Shown here: one piece after another, positions 11,179 to 21,868 of the stretch
Layout of the letters: the number at the start of each line of letters is the position of its first letter
Position numbering within the stretch: the first letter of the stretch is position 1
NCBI GenBank assembly: GCA_026122225.1
Contig: JANEZZ010001905.1
Span: forward strand, 2,294,001-2,358,000
Length of the DNA stretch: 64,000 nucleotides
Origin: Heloderma charlesbogerti
Taxonomy: Eukaryota; Chordata; Lepidosauria; Squamata; Helodermatidae
Direction of reading: 5' to 3'
Made by a program: the position numbers and the translations under genes
Notes under the pieces: model-generated
Seen by the model: the letters and a program-made list of their open reading frames with translations, nothing else
Told to the model about the DNA's origin: nothing
The model's database searches: none

Positions 11179-11662
11179 GGGGTGCACGAAAGTCCCTTAC
11201 CTGTCCTCGAAGCTTTTCGCGGTGGGGGGGAGGCGCTTCGCTGCTCCCCCCGCGAAGTTCAGGCCGGGCGGGGGAGGCTTCCCGCCTCGCCCGGCCGAAA
11301 TTCAGGCCGGGGGGGAGGCTTCCCGCCTCGCCCGGCCGAAATTCAGGCTGGGGAGGAGGCGCCTCGCCTCGCCCGGCCACGAACTAAAAAGTTAAAAAAA
11401 AAAAACGCCCCCGTGATAGGCTACGTGACGATTAACGTAGCCTATCACGGCTGAGTTTGCAGATCTAGCCGAGGCGAGGCGCCTCCTCCCCGGCCTGAAT
11501 TTCAGCCGGGCGAGGCGGGAAGCCTCCCCCCAAGCCTGAATTTCGGCCGGGCGAGGCGGGAAGCCTCCCCCGCCCGGCCTGAACTTCGCGGGGGGAGCAG
11601 CGAAGCGCCTCCCCCCCACCGCGAAAAGCTTCGAGGACAGGTAAGGGACTTTCGTGCACCCC
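11179..11662. mobile_element. Foldback element F1 (two identical-type arms)
   Basis: A 484-bp inverted repeat flanked by TA (11177-11178 and 11663-11664). Each arm is about 190 bp, very GC- and CpG-rich, and begins GGGGTGCACGAAAGTCCC. Inside each arm a roughly 55-bp unit containing 'ggaggcttcccgcctcgccc' is repeated. The centre is A-rich around a 40-bp palindrome at 11411-11450 built on CGTGATAGGCTACGT. Both arms carry CAG|GTAAG reading outward (CAG on the minus strand at 11201-11203; plus-strand GTAAG at 11641-11645). The element sits inside a BovB LINE. No transposase; superfamily unknown. Relatives at 44.94 and 48.08 kb. Confidence 0.85.
11411..11450. repeat. Central palindrome of F1 (type P1)
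   Basis: Near-perfect inverted repeat with half-site CGTGATAGGCTACGT and a short loop. The same half-site recurs three times in F2 and once in F3. Confidence 0.9.
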
Positions 11663-11664
11663 TA

Positions 11665-12763
11665 TTCCTTCCACCTCTTCTTAATCTCATCTGCTTCTGT
11701 TAGGTCCCTGCCTTCTTTGTCCTTTATCATGCCCGTCTTTGCACAAACGTTTTCCTCGATTTCTTTGCATTGTTCATTTAAGAAGGCCTTCTTGTCTCTC
11801 CTTGCTATTCTCTGGAAATCTGCATTCAGTTGGGTATATCTTCCCCTTTCTCCCTTGCTTTTCGTTTCCTTCTTTCCTCAGCTACTTGGAAAGCCTCATC
11901 AGACAGCCACTTGGCTTTCTTGCATTTCTTTTTCTTTGGGATGGATTTCGTTGCTGCCTCCTGAACAATGTTACAGACCTCCGTCCATAGTTCCTCAGGC
12001 ACTCTGTTTGTCAGGTCTAATCCCTTAAATCTATTTCTCACCTCCACTGTATATTCATAAGGGTCATACCTGAATGGTTTAGTGGTTTTCCCTACGTTCT
12101 TCAATTTAAGCCGAAATTTTGTGATAAGAAGCTCATGATCTGAGCCACAGTCAGCTCCAGGTCTTGTTCTGACTGACTGTGTGGAGCTTCTCCATCTTTG
12201 GCTGCAAAGGACATAATCAATCTGATTTCGATATTGACCATCTGGTGATGTCCATGTGTAGAGTCGCCTCTTGTGCTGTTGGAAAAGAGTGTTTGCTATG
12301 ATCAGCGTGTTCTCTTGGCAAAACTCTATTAGCCTTTGTCCTGCTTCATTTTGTACACCAAGGCCATGCTGGCCTGTTATCCCGGTGATTTCTTGACTTC
12401 CTACTTTAGCATTCCAATCCCCTATGATGAAGAGGACATCTTTTTTGGTGTTAGTTCTAGAAGGTGTTGTAGGTCTTCATAGAACCGATCAACCTCAGCT
12501 TCTTCGGCATCAGTGGTTGGGGCACAGACTTGAATTACTGTGATGCTGAATGGTTTGCCTTGGATTCGTACTGAGATCATTCTGTCATTTTTGAGATTGT
12601 ACCCCAGTACTGCTTTTCCCACCCTTTTATTGACTATGAGTGCTACTCCATTTCTTCTAAGGGATTCGTGCCCACAGTAGTAGATATAATGGCCACCTGA
12701 CTTAAATTCACCCATGCTTGTCCATTTTAGTTCGCTGATTCCCGAAGACGTCGATGGTCAATC
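11665..12763 (-). mobile_element. BovB (RTE) LINE, 5' part of split copy
   Basis: Minus-strand BovB sequence covering the endonuclease and the EN-RT linker. The piece at 12715-12422 includes GEFKSGGHYIYYCG and GVALIVNKRVGKAVLG, and the piece 12104-11826 includes VEVRNRFKGLDLTNRVPEEL. The match to the copy at 49.7 kb stops near 12763, so this insertion was already 5'-truncated. Where it meets F1, about 423 bp of BovB sequence are missing relative to that copy. Confidence 0.9.
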
Positions 12764-13457
12764 AGCATTCTAAAAGCACTATACAGCACTGTTTTAAAAA
12801 ACTTTCTCCTCACCATGCTAAAATAGTGATGACTGGAAAGGAGAGAGAGAGACTGGAGAGAGGGAGAGAGAGTTACAGGGGTGTCGTGCTGTAACACATT
12901 TTCATTTAAATGGTATTTTACCATTATGAATTTTAAAGTATAGCCAGAAGTGTTTTAGCGTGACTTGAACGATCCATTTTACAGAACCAAGTGATCCCAC
13001 TGCAAAGGATTTGCAATGGGTTTCAAAACCATGCCACTTAAAAACAATGGGAAAGCAGCACAGGAGCCACTGGTGTGGACAGAACACAGTGCAAATACAC
13101 AAAGAAAATGCAAAACACCGTCGAAGGCTGTGGAAAGCCGACTGCAATTACACTTGTGTAGCTTCCAGCAGACGAGCAATGATTTCTTGGTGCTAGGAGC
13201 TGTCTGCCTAGACACATCCTCTAAGGAGCTATAAACTGTGTAGAGCAAAAGGGCTGCAGGCTGCATATCCGAAGGTTTGGGATAATGCTCTTTGGTAGTA
13301 TACAGGGTCTCTCTTAAGCTGAAAGCTGACATGCTTAATTCCTGTGGTAGCCCATGTATATGTACACTTGTTCAGGAACTATAAGACTTAGAAAACTGGA
13401 AATTTGATTTAAATCTGTTATTAAACCAGCCATTTTGTCTGCTGAGTTAAATCAATT
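12764..13457. other. No gene seen; GA-rich tract
   Basis: A purine-rich GAGA tract lies near 12838-12875. From 12785 to 12835 is a stretch resembling 9915-9980 on the far side of the BovB insertion. No exon signals found. Confidence 0.4.
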
Positions 13458-13572
13458 TGGCCACAGGAGGGAATTATTGCATGTGGACTTCCCAGCTGGC
13501 CACTGTGGAAAGGATGGTAAAGGAAGAGATGGGGTCCTTGGTCTCATGGACCAAGGCAATTCTTATGTTCTT
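13458..13572 (+). mobile_element. CR1 LINE 3' end fragment
   Basis: It has the order 'aattattgcat', 'agctggccactgtgg', 'ccttggtc' and 'ttcttatgttcttct' of the CR1 3' UTR. Degraded and non-coding. Confidence 0.65.
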
Positions 13573-14384
13573 CTAAAACATTAGATCAAAAGTGGGCAAA
13601 TAAAATTGGGGGGATGACCCCCATGCAGCCCCCCACAAACCAAATGACATCAGTGGGGTGGGGCCACACCCCATGATGTCATTTGGTCCCTGTCAGGTGC
13701 ACTGGCAAATGGCTTTTGGGCATGGGGCTTCTCCTGTTTCAGAAGGTCCATGTGCAGAGAAGCCTCTTCACCTCCCCACACCTCCCACTGGGGAGAGGAC
13801 ACGGGGCAGACGAAGCTCCTCAGCCCAACTTCATTCATCCAGTGGTTTCAAGAGAACCTGCTCTTCGTTTCTGTTCTGAAAGCTTTCAAAAAGCATCTGG
13901 TAACCCAACAAGTGATCTTGGAAAATGAGCTGTATAGTCCAGAGACACTATATATATTTACAGATATTATTATAATATATAGATTTTATACACTAATGAT
14001 GTTTTCCAAAAAGAAAAAAAACAATGCATTCTCTAGTCCCTCCTGGTTTTTACTTTTCATGTAATGGTGTGGGGGAGGGGGAGAGCTGTGTTTGCTTGTG
14101 CATTGCCCTAACAGCAGTGCCCGCAGAAGGGGGTGTAAACCAGCAAACGTTGCCCTCTGCAGCTGTTTATTCTCTCTGGCGACCCCAAGAGGCAGCAATG
14201 ACCACCATGCACTTGGCCAAGGACAAAGCAGCAAGCCATTAATGCCACACATCTGCACGCTCAAGGCCCTGGGTTTCCCTTCTGAGAAAGCGTAAGGGCA
14301 ATAAAGCAAGGACTGACAAAAGCCTCCCAGCGCTGGAAGCTCTTGGTATCCCTTTCCGTAGAACACCGGGTGACTGAATGCATG
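13573..14384. other. Low-copy sequence, no gene seen
   Basis: It contains an AT-rich stretch at 13950-14010. A possible spurious frame at 13986-14432 (minus) overlaps the next CR1 fragment and has no recognisable domain. Confidence 0.4.
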
Positions 14385-14720
14385 AGACCCTCTTCGCACA
14401 GCGCATAGATGAACCGTGGAATTTGCTACCACACGATGTTGAAATGGCCTTGGACAGCTTGAAAGGGGGATTAGACAAATTCATAGAGCGTGAGGCTACC
14501 AAGGGCAACTAGTCATGATGTCTACATATTACTTCCAGTATCACACACAGTGTGCCTCTAAATATCAGTTCCTGGGAAACATGAGCGGGAGGGAGCCATT
14601 GCGCTCAGGCCCTGCTTATGGGCTCCCCAAAAGGCACCTGGTTGCCCACTGAGGGAACAGAATGTTGTACTAAACAGGCCTTTGGTCAGCTCCAGCATGG
14701 CAGTTCCCATGTTCTTATCC
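14385..14720 (+). mobile_element. CR1 LINE 3' fragment
   Basis: The text 'ccgtggaatttgctacc', 'ggattagacaaattcat' and 'ggtcagctccagcatgg' follows the CR1 C-terminal coding end and 3' UTR. It is interrupted and non-functional. Confidence 0.8.
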
Positions 14721-14891
14721 CAACTCATACCACTGGGTTTCAACTAGTATGCACAGATTTTGTTAAAACTAGTGCTGTGCCGAAAATTTTTCCCACATTT
14801 TTTTCAACCATTCTCATTCAGTGTGACAGAAAAGAAATTGCTTTCAAAAAGGAATTCAAAGGAGGAGAAATTTCAGAGAAATTCTCATGGG

Positions 14892-14969
14892 TTTATTTTA
14901 TTTATTTATTTATTGCATTTATACCCCTTTTTTCCCTCTTGCAAAGAACCCTTGCAAGGAACCCTTGGG
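14892..14969 (-). mobile_element. Sauria-type SINE 3' tail
   Basis: On plus it reads (TTTA)n, then 'gcatttatacc' and 'ccctcttgcaaagaaccc', the reverse of the shared SINE 3' end. The body is missing. The sequence runs straight into the hAT-like element that follows. Confidence 0.6.
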
Positions 14970-15275
14970 TTTGGGCGGCCATAAAATGGCAGCCATGGTG
15001 GGCATGGCCAGTCACAAAACTCTCATTTTCCAGAAGGCAAACTGGTAAGACTAATAGAAAAGTAACTAGCCCAAGAACCCAGGAACCTAAGCACAAGGCA
15101 GAGATGTGGGTCTGAGCTCCAAAATACAAAACTACTCTTTTGAACCCAAATAAAGGGTAGCACTTCGCTTTGCAGCATGACAATCTACCACTTAAAAGAA
15201 TTTCTAAAATCAGGAGAGGAAGAGAACTTGGTGAGTGCAATGGCACCATTTTGGAAACGCTCACTTGGAGTCTCT
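14970..15275. mobile_element. hAT-like element related to 40.9 kb copy
   Basis: It shares with 40.99-41.32 kb the phrases 'aaaatggcagccatgg', 'cacaaggcagagatg', 'gagctccaaaatacaaaa' and an end region 'caatggcaccattttgg'. The 5' end seems to have been lost at the SINE junction. No coding capacity. Confidence 0.6.
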
Positions 15276-15496
15276 GGATCAGCAAATTCTTCCCGAGATG
15301 GGAAGGGAGAGTCATGATACCTCCAAAGCCAATGTCTGTACTGAACTTGAGGAAAGCTGAACCATGGAACTCCCTGGTACAAGGAAATAGCTGTGGCAAA
15401 GTATCTAGCAATTTTCTAAGAGGGATTACATATCAATATAAAATGCTCTGAGCAACTGACAACTGGTTATATCCAACTCTGCGTCCATCTGTCACC

Positions 15497-15573
15497 ATTT
15501 TGTGACTGGTGGGGCTCAGTCATTTTCAGCTCTCTCAAGCCGGCCCTGGGAGTCAAAAGTTTGAGAACCCCTG
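15497..15573. mobile_element. hAT-like element end
   Basis: The right end 'aagtttgagaacccctgg' is the complement of a CAGGGGTTCTCAAACTT terminus, the typical hAT end. Only about 75 bp are recognisable. A SINE 3' scrap follows at 15590-15640. Confidence 0.5.
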
Positions 15574-15935
15574 GTGTAAGCAATACTGACCGGGATGGGC
15601 CAAGGATCTGACTCAGTGACCTGGTTCGCGTGAACATGGAGGGGAAATAAGCCACAGTGGCTTATTTCCCCTCCCCTAGTGTACCGGCTACATACTGGGA
15701 GGATTAGCATAATTCCCCCAGCAGCACGACACAGCATGTCCTGAGAACCCAGCCAGGGTGACTTGTTGGGCTGATGAGGGTCCACCCTAACCCAGAATGG
15801 CCACAACAACAAGTCACCCTGGCTGGGTTCACACGACATAGCACGGCATTAACAGTGCATTCAGCATGCGAAGTGTGTGTCCTACCTCCGAGCAATGACT
15901 TTTTGGCCAAATCCTCAACTGAAACTTAGCCTAAA

Positions 15936-16310
15936 GCAGCCTTCCCCACCCAACCTGGTGTCCTCTAGATGTGTTGTGGTACAACTTCCATCATCCCCAG
16001 CCACCATGAAGTAAACAGGTAGCTGGGGCTCCCCACCTCCCCACCCACTCACTCTCTCTTATTGAACACTTATAAAAAACACCTTTCATTTTAAAATAAA
16101 TAAAACCAAGGAGGTTTGCAAAAAGTTACAAAACAGCATGTTGTAATACCTTTCTCTCTTAAATTCAAACCTGTCTGTTTCTCACTTCATCTTTCTTTTA
16201 TACAGTTCTCGCTTGCATTTCGTTTAGTTTACAGGCTTTCGTAACTGCTGTCTGGCCCTTTGCTGATCACAGCAATCCAACACATCAGGAGGGCTCCAGG
16301 TTAAGGAAGA
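15936..16310. mobile_element. Palindromic MITE, halves separated
   Basis: The left half at 15936-16030 ('caacctggtgtcctctagat') and the right half at 16273-16310 ('caacacatcaggagggctcc') belong to the abundant palindromic family of this window. About 240 bp of unrelated A/T-rich sequence lie between them and may be a later insertion. Confidence 0.55.
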
Positions 16311-16426
16311 ATGGACTAAAAAAACAAATCACCTTGGAGACAAATACATCCATCTTTCTGTTAATGTGGCATGGATGTTTCTATTTGTTTGAACAACAAG
16401 GCATAGGCTGCTTATAGCTCCATTAT

Positions 16427-16548
16427 TAGCCTTCCACAACCTGGTGCCCTCCAGATGTGATGGACTACAACTCCCAGCATGCTGGCTGGGGAATGCTGGG
16501 AGTTGTAGTCCAACACATCTGGAGGGCACCAGTTTGGGGAAGGCTGCT
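16427..16548. mobile_element. Palindromic MITE, near-complete
   Basis: An almost perfect foldback. The left arm 'acaacctggtgccctccag' and 'ggactacaactcccagcatg' is mirrored by the right arm ending 'agggcaccagtttgggg'. One of about sixteen copies of the family in this window. Arms of about 55 bp, minimal loop, no coding potential. Confidence 0.8.
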
Positions 16549-16658
16549 CTATATGATTTGTCTCCCTGGCTCCCAACATTTCTCCTTCCCCTTTTCTGGT
16601 CTCTTCCTCCTTTTCTTCCTCTCCTTCTTCACATATTGTCCTCACATATCTCCTTTTA

Positions 16659-18370
16659 TGATATCAAGGGAACGTTTTGTGCAAAGACGGGCATGATAAA
16701 GGACAAAGAAGGCAGGGACCTAACAGAAGCAGATGAGATTAAGAAGAGGTGGAAGGAATACACAGAAGAACTATACAGGAAAGATCTGAATGTCCCTGAT
16801 AGCCATGGTAGTGCGGTCACGGAACTTGAGCTGGTCATCCTAGAGAGTGAAGTCAAGTGGGCCTTAGGAAGCATTACCAACAACAAAGCTAGCAGAGATG
16901 ACAGTATTCCAGCTGAGCTATTTAAAATCCTAAAAGACGATGCTATTAAAGTGCTGCACTCAATATGTCAACAAATTTGGAACACTCAACAGTGGCCACA
17001 AGACTGGAAAAGGTCAGTTTACATTCCAATTCCAAAGAAGGACAACGCCAAAGAATGTTCAAACCACCGTACGATTGCACTCATTTCACATGCCAGCAAG
17101 GTTATGCTCAAAATCCTACAAGCTAGCCTTCAGCAGTATGTGAACCGAGAACTACCGGAAGTACAAGCTGGGTTTCGAAGAGGCAGAGGAACCAGAGATC
17201 AAATCGCCAACATTCGCTGGATCATGGAGAAAACAAGAGAATTCCAGAACAATGTCTATTTCTGCTTCATTGACTATGCTAAAGCCTTTGATTGTGTGGA
17301 TCACAACAAACTCTGGCAAATTCTTAAAGTGATGGGAGTACCAGACCACCTTACCTGTCTCCTGAGAAACCTGTACGAGGGTCAAGAAGCAAAAGTAAGA
17401 ACCAGACATGGAACAACCGATTGGTTCAAAATTGGGAAAGGAGTACAACAAGGCTGCATATTGTCACCCTGCTTATTTAACTGATATGCAGAGTACATCA
17501 TGAGAAACGCCAGGTTGGATGAATCACAGGTCAGAATTAAGATTGCCGGGAGAATTATCAACAACCTCAGATACGCAGACGATACCACCCTAACGGCAGA
17601 AAGCGAAGAGGATCTAAAGAGCCTCTTGTTGAGGGTGAAAGAGGAGAGTGCAAAAGCTGGTTTGAAACTCAAGATTAAAAAAATGAAGATCATGGCATCT
17701 GGCCCCATCACTTCCTGGCATATCGAAGGGGAAGAAATGGAAGCAGTGACAGACTTTATTTTCTTGGGCTCCAAGATCACCGCAGACGGTGACTGTAGGC
17801 TGTAGCAATGAAATGAAAAGACGCTTGCTCCTTGGGAGGAAAGCTATGGCACACCTAGACAGCATAGTAAGAAGCAGAGACATCACCTTGCCAACAAAGG
17901 TCCGTATAATCAAAGCTATGGCTTTCCCAGTAGCAACGTATGGTTGTTAGAGCTGGACTATAAGGAAGGCTGAGCGCCGAAGAATTGATGCTTTCGAACT
18001 GTGGTGCTGGAGAAGACTCTTACGAGTCCCCTGGACTGCAAGGAGGTCAAATCAGTCCATCCTAAAGGAAATCAACCCTGACTGCTCATTGGAAGGACAG
18101 ATACTGAAGCTGAAGCTCAGATATTTTGACCACCTAATGAGAAGAGAAAACTCCCTGGAAAAGACTCTGATGCTGGGAAAGACTGAGGGCAAAAGGAGAA
18201 GGGGACGGCAGAGGCTGGATAGCATCACCGGATGGCTGGATAGCATCACCGACGCAATGAATATGAACTTGAGCACACTCCGGGAGAGAGCGGAGGACAG
18301 GAAGGCCTGGCGTGCTATGGTCCATGGGGTCACGAAGAGTCGGACATGGCTTAACGACTGAACAACAACA
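16659..18370 (+). mobile_element. BovB (RTE) LINE, 5'-truncated, with 11-bp TSD
   Basis: Flanked by a perfect 11-bp duplication ATCTCCTTTTA (16648-16658 and 18371-18381). It begins in the EN-RT linker and ends in (AAC)n. The reading frame 16659-17484 includes DYAKAFDCVDH (RT motif A) and QQGCILSPCLFN (motif B), then a stop replaces the Leu codon after CLFN. The YADDTTL catalytic motif is in the next open piece (17500-17805), and further stops follow near 17803 and 17947. A roughly 20-bp tandem duplication lies near 18214-18253. Dead copy; the intact duplication implies a fairly recent insertion. Confidence 0.95.
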
Positions 18371-18381
18371 ATCTCCTTTTA

Positions 18382-19853
18382 CATTGTGCTAGGGATGACT
18401 GGGGGAGATGTTAATGCATCAAATGTCTATTTGAATAATTCACAGAAGTGACAGACTATTTGTATTTATTAATTACTATTCAGTAAAAATATTCATCAGA
18501 ATTAATTTCAAATAAAAGAATATACAAATATCCCTAATATGGACAGGGAATATTCTCCACCCTTAACAATAATCAAACTTCAACCAAATTGCACAGGAAG
18601 GAACATCTTTTCTTGTCTTTATTTTTTGCAATTGCACAAATCAAGTATCTTTGCATACATATGCTTGTTTGGCATATTTGAAGTCCACTGCTTCAAAAAT
18701 GAACACAACAATTTACAGCCCACCAGTTCTCTTATTTAGTCCACTGATTCCTTCTGTCTTCAAATCCCCCCCACCTCCATCCTAGCCATTGTCTTTCTCT
18801 ACGTTCACCAAGATATATCAATTAAAAATATAATCTGGTTGTGTGTATATCCACCTAGTCTCTGTTTTTCACAAAGTAGTGTGCATGAGAACAAGAAGGA
18901 TTTTTTTAAGGTATACCAGCACAAATGCCACCTTCATCCTCTTCCTCTTCCACCTACAAACCTCCTTCCCTGTAGCCTAGTCCTCAGTAAGGAAGTAAAC
19001 CTGTGACAGGGAGGTACTACCTCAGATTATTCACACAACTAGAAGCTTCTCCATTCAAAAACATTCCCTGTACATAAAAAAACCCAACGTGTCAGGGAGA
19101 AGAACACTAGCCTAACTGTCTCCCTGATACACTAGCTTTCTGTGTGCAGGGATTCTTGTGTGGCAGAGCATTCAATCATGTGAGCCCCCGTCTTGCACTC
19201 TGAAGTGACACAGGCCAGACACTGGCTGAACACCTCCATGAGAACGAGGCCTGTATTCCCTCAGTATCTAAGACCACACCTTCTCCCCTTTATCTGCATC
19301 TCCTGTTCTCTTCCAAAACTGCTTGTTCCAGGAATCTCTCTTATCACACCTTCAGATGCTTTGGCAATATTCCCACCCTCCACCTGGCTAGCCCTCCTCG
19401 TCTACTTTGGGGCTGTAAATTTCCCAGGATGGTGTTTCTGGCCTTCATCTGTTTGTTAAGTGCCATATACATTTATGGGGCTGTTAGCAATAAAGTGATA
19501 AATAAGTAATACCAACATTCTTGGATGACCCTGAGCAAGGTGCGCCATTCAGCCCGTTTCTCACTTGCTGCCTTTCCCGCCGCAAGACTCAGTCCAGACT
19601 CAGAGAGGCCAATCGGGAGAGTCAGACAGCCAAGCCCTAACCCTCAACTTATATTGCGAAGCCACAAACCTCAGATATGTGCCCAAATCAGTGGGAACAA
19701 AAAAAAAGGGTCTTGTGTTGGACAGAAAACACTGAACTTTGCAAAGGTTTTTATCATTCCTTTCTTTCCGGTTATTACTGGTGTCCCACTTTTAACAGAC
19801 TTATCAAATTAGCTTCCAGAGGAAGTTAATATACATTTGTGTGTAAAACATCC
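18382..19853. other. Low-copy sequence, no gene seen
   Basis: AT-rich at 18410-18700 and 18780-18950, with pyrimidine-rich segments beyond. No repeat family or exon could be supported. Confidence 0.4.
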
Positions 19854-19856
19854 TAA

Positions 19857-19961
19857 GGGTGCAACCCTATACATATTTAGACTGAAAAAAATCCAACAGC
19901 TCCCAGCATTCCCCAGCCAGCATGGACTTTTTTTCTTTCTAAACATGCATAGGATTGTGCC
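19857..19961. mobile_element. Harbinger-like MITE flanked by TAA/TTA
   Basis: Flanks are TAA (19854-19856) and TTA (19962-19964). The inverted ends 'gggtgcaaccctatacat' and 'atgcataggattgtgcc' mirror each other imperfectly. The centre contains a 'cccagcattccccagccagc' stretch. TWA flanks fit PIF/Harbinger, but the assignment is inferred. Confidence 0.55.
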
Positions 19962-20062
19962 TTAAACATATCTAGTGGCCATGAGTTCCTGAACCACCCG
20001 GGTACACATCTGCAGGATCACTGGGGGAGATGTGGCTGGTACTGGGGCACCAGGAGCCACCA

Positions 20063-20897
20063 GGGCCCCATCTACATGAGCCTTTTACTCCAGGGCGGCT
20101 GCGAGTTGAGGTTCCTCGGGACAGACAACGTAGTCGCCACTTCACAGCCATCTGTCGTTTTCTCCCAGAAATGCGGATTTCCAAGGAGGTGTTTTGCTGC
20201 GATGTTTTTCATTTGCTGCAGGTTTCCCCGCGGTTGCAAGCCGTCTGTCCCTTCCCCAAGCCGACTTCGCATTTTGCGGTGGGCGTGTTGTAGGTGCGCG
20301 TAATGCTTGCGTCACTCTGTGACGCCCCTTTACTCCCCCCGTCCCTTCACAGCTGTGCAGTTACAGAGGCACAGAGAGGCGTTTTCATTTATTTAATCAC
20401 ACTTCCGCACATTTTTTGCAGCTTCGTATCTTTGCAGCTTTGTATCTTCGGTTGCTTTTGGACTCAGTGCCCAAGAGCCGGGGGGGGGGTGTCTTGGGGG
20501 AGGACCAACTTTGTTCAGGCCACCATTTTGGAGTGATGGGTAGCCACGCGCCGCTCATGCTTGTGAGCGCAAACCATCACGAGAGTCTCAGGCTGGGGAA
20601 CTGACAAACAGATGGCATAGAAATGAAGGAGCACAGAACACCCACTTTTTACCTAATGATGGACGGAAAGACACAACAGAAGCCCTAAAATACAAAACAG
20701 CCACTGAAGTGTCACACACTCACGGGGCTGCACAGCTGTGCATTAACGTATAATGGCAAAAAAAGGGCATGGCCGAGTCTGTTAGGGAAGCGCACAGTAA
20801 ATCGCGAGTGTATAGCAGCAGAAGCTAATTTGAAGCTGCAATGCTGCGCAGTGGCAATGGAGCAAAGGGTGAAAGCAGTGCCATGTAGATGGGGCCC
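20063..20897. mobile_element. hAT-like DNA element, about 835 bp
   Basis: Perfect 16-bp terminal inverted repeats GGGCCCCATCTACATG (20063-20078) and its complement (20882-20897). Flanks share AGGAGCC on both sides, close to but not exactly adjacent to the ends. Internal 'cagctgtgca' pairs near 20350 and 20730 and the CpG content suggest a foldback-type interior. No transposase. CAGGG-type ends recall hAT. Confidence 0.7.
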
Positions 20898-21387
20898 AGG
20901 AGCCCGAGTCCACTACACAGGCTATGGGGCAGGAGTCAAAGGCTTTCGATGGACTCCATGCAATGTGTGTCACAAACTCTTCTACAAGGTATCGAAAGGT
21001 CTGTTGCAAGCAGTTGCTCCCCAGCAAACTCTACCTCCAAAAAATGTTTGCATCTACATTTTGTAGGGGAGAGGCGATAATAAAAGGCCTCTTGTAGATT
21101 TATAGCCCTAATCTGGACACTTTGAGAGCACCTAGGCCAGATCCCACAAAGGGGATTCAATAACACAAATGCCCAGAAGCAAAAAAGTTGCTGCTGTCGT
21201 GTCTCCAAGTAGCAGAGGAGGCAACTGCAGGCACTGCCAATTGCCATGCTGCTTGAAAGTGGTCCTGGGCACTTGGATAGACAATCAATTACCCGGGAAA
21301 TTATAAGAATCCCATTTGTACACAAGTGTTTATTTGGGATTCACTGCACTTGAGCGCCATCAACTTGGTGCCAATCATCATATATAC

Positions 21388-21487
21388 CAGTCTTCCCCAA
21401 CCTGGCGCCCTCCAGATGTGCTGGGCTACAACTCCCATCATCTCCAGCCAGCATGATGGGAGTTGGAGTCCAACACATTTGGAAGGC
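21388..21487. mobile_element. Palindromic MITE
   Basis: Left arm 'ccccaacctggcgccctcc', right arm 'gtccaacacatttggaaggc'. A member of the abundant palindromic family. It abuts the next element, whose left end it may have replaced. Confidence 0.7.
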
Positions 21488-21868
21488 CAGTTCCCAATGT
21501 TCCGGGAACTGACCTTGGACCCCACACTCTGAGGTCGGTTCCTGGAGAACCGACCTTCCCCCCCTTCTGCGCTGCCTCGGAGGCAGTGCAGAACAGCCCC
21601 ATCCTCTGCGCTCGCAAGAGGAGCGCAGAGTGTCCAGAAAGGGGCGTGGCTGCAGGTGTTCTGGGGCGGGGAGAGCGTAACTGCATGTACGACACATCCC
21701 CACTCCGTGCTCCTGTGGCTAGACAACCGCAATCGGCTGTCTAGCCAAAAATGCAGGGCAGGAGGAGCGCGGAGGGAACGATCCCTTCCGTGCTTCTCCT
21801 GCCCAACTTTGGATAGGCGGTCACCTCCAAGTTCAGAGGCAGCCGCCTATCTTGATAGCATTGCGCCC
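21488..21868. mobile_element. Harbinger-like element, left end lost
   Basis: The right end 'agcattgcgccc' is followed by TAA. It matches the end type of the complete copy at 55942-56390, and both share 'ctagcc(a)aaaatgcaggg' and a 'cctccaagttcagaggc'-like sub-terminal stretch. The interior is GC-rich with several short inverted repeats. No coding capacity. Confidence 0.55.

Noticed and set aside
16444..17484. 346-codon open frame as a host gene
   Set aside because: Its first part is palindromic MITE and low-copy sequence; the rest is BovB RT entered at the insertion point (16659). A chance fusion, not a gene.
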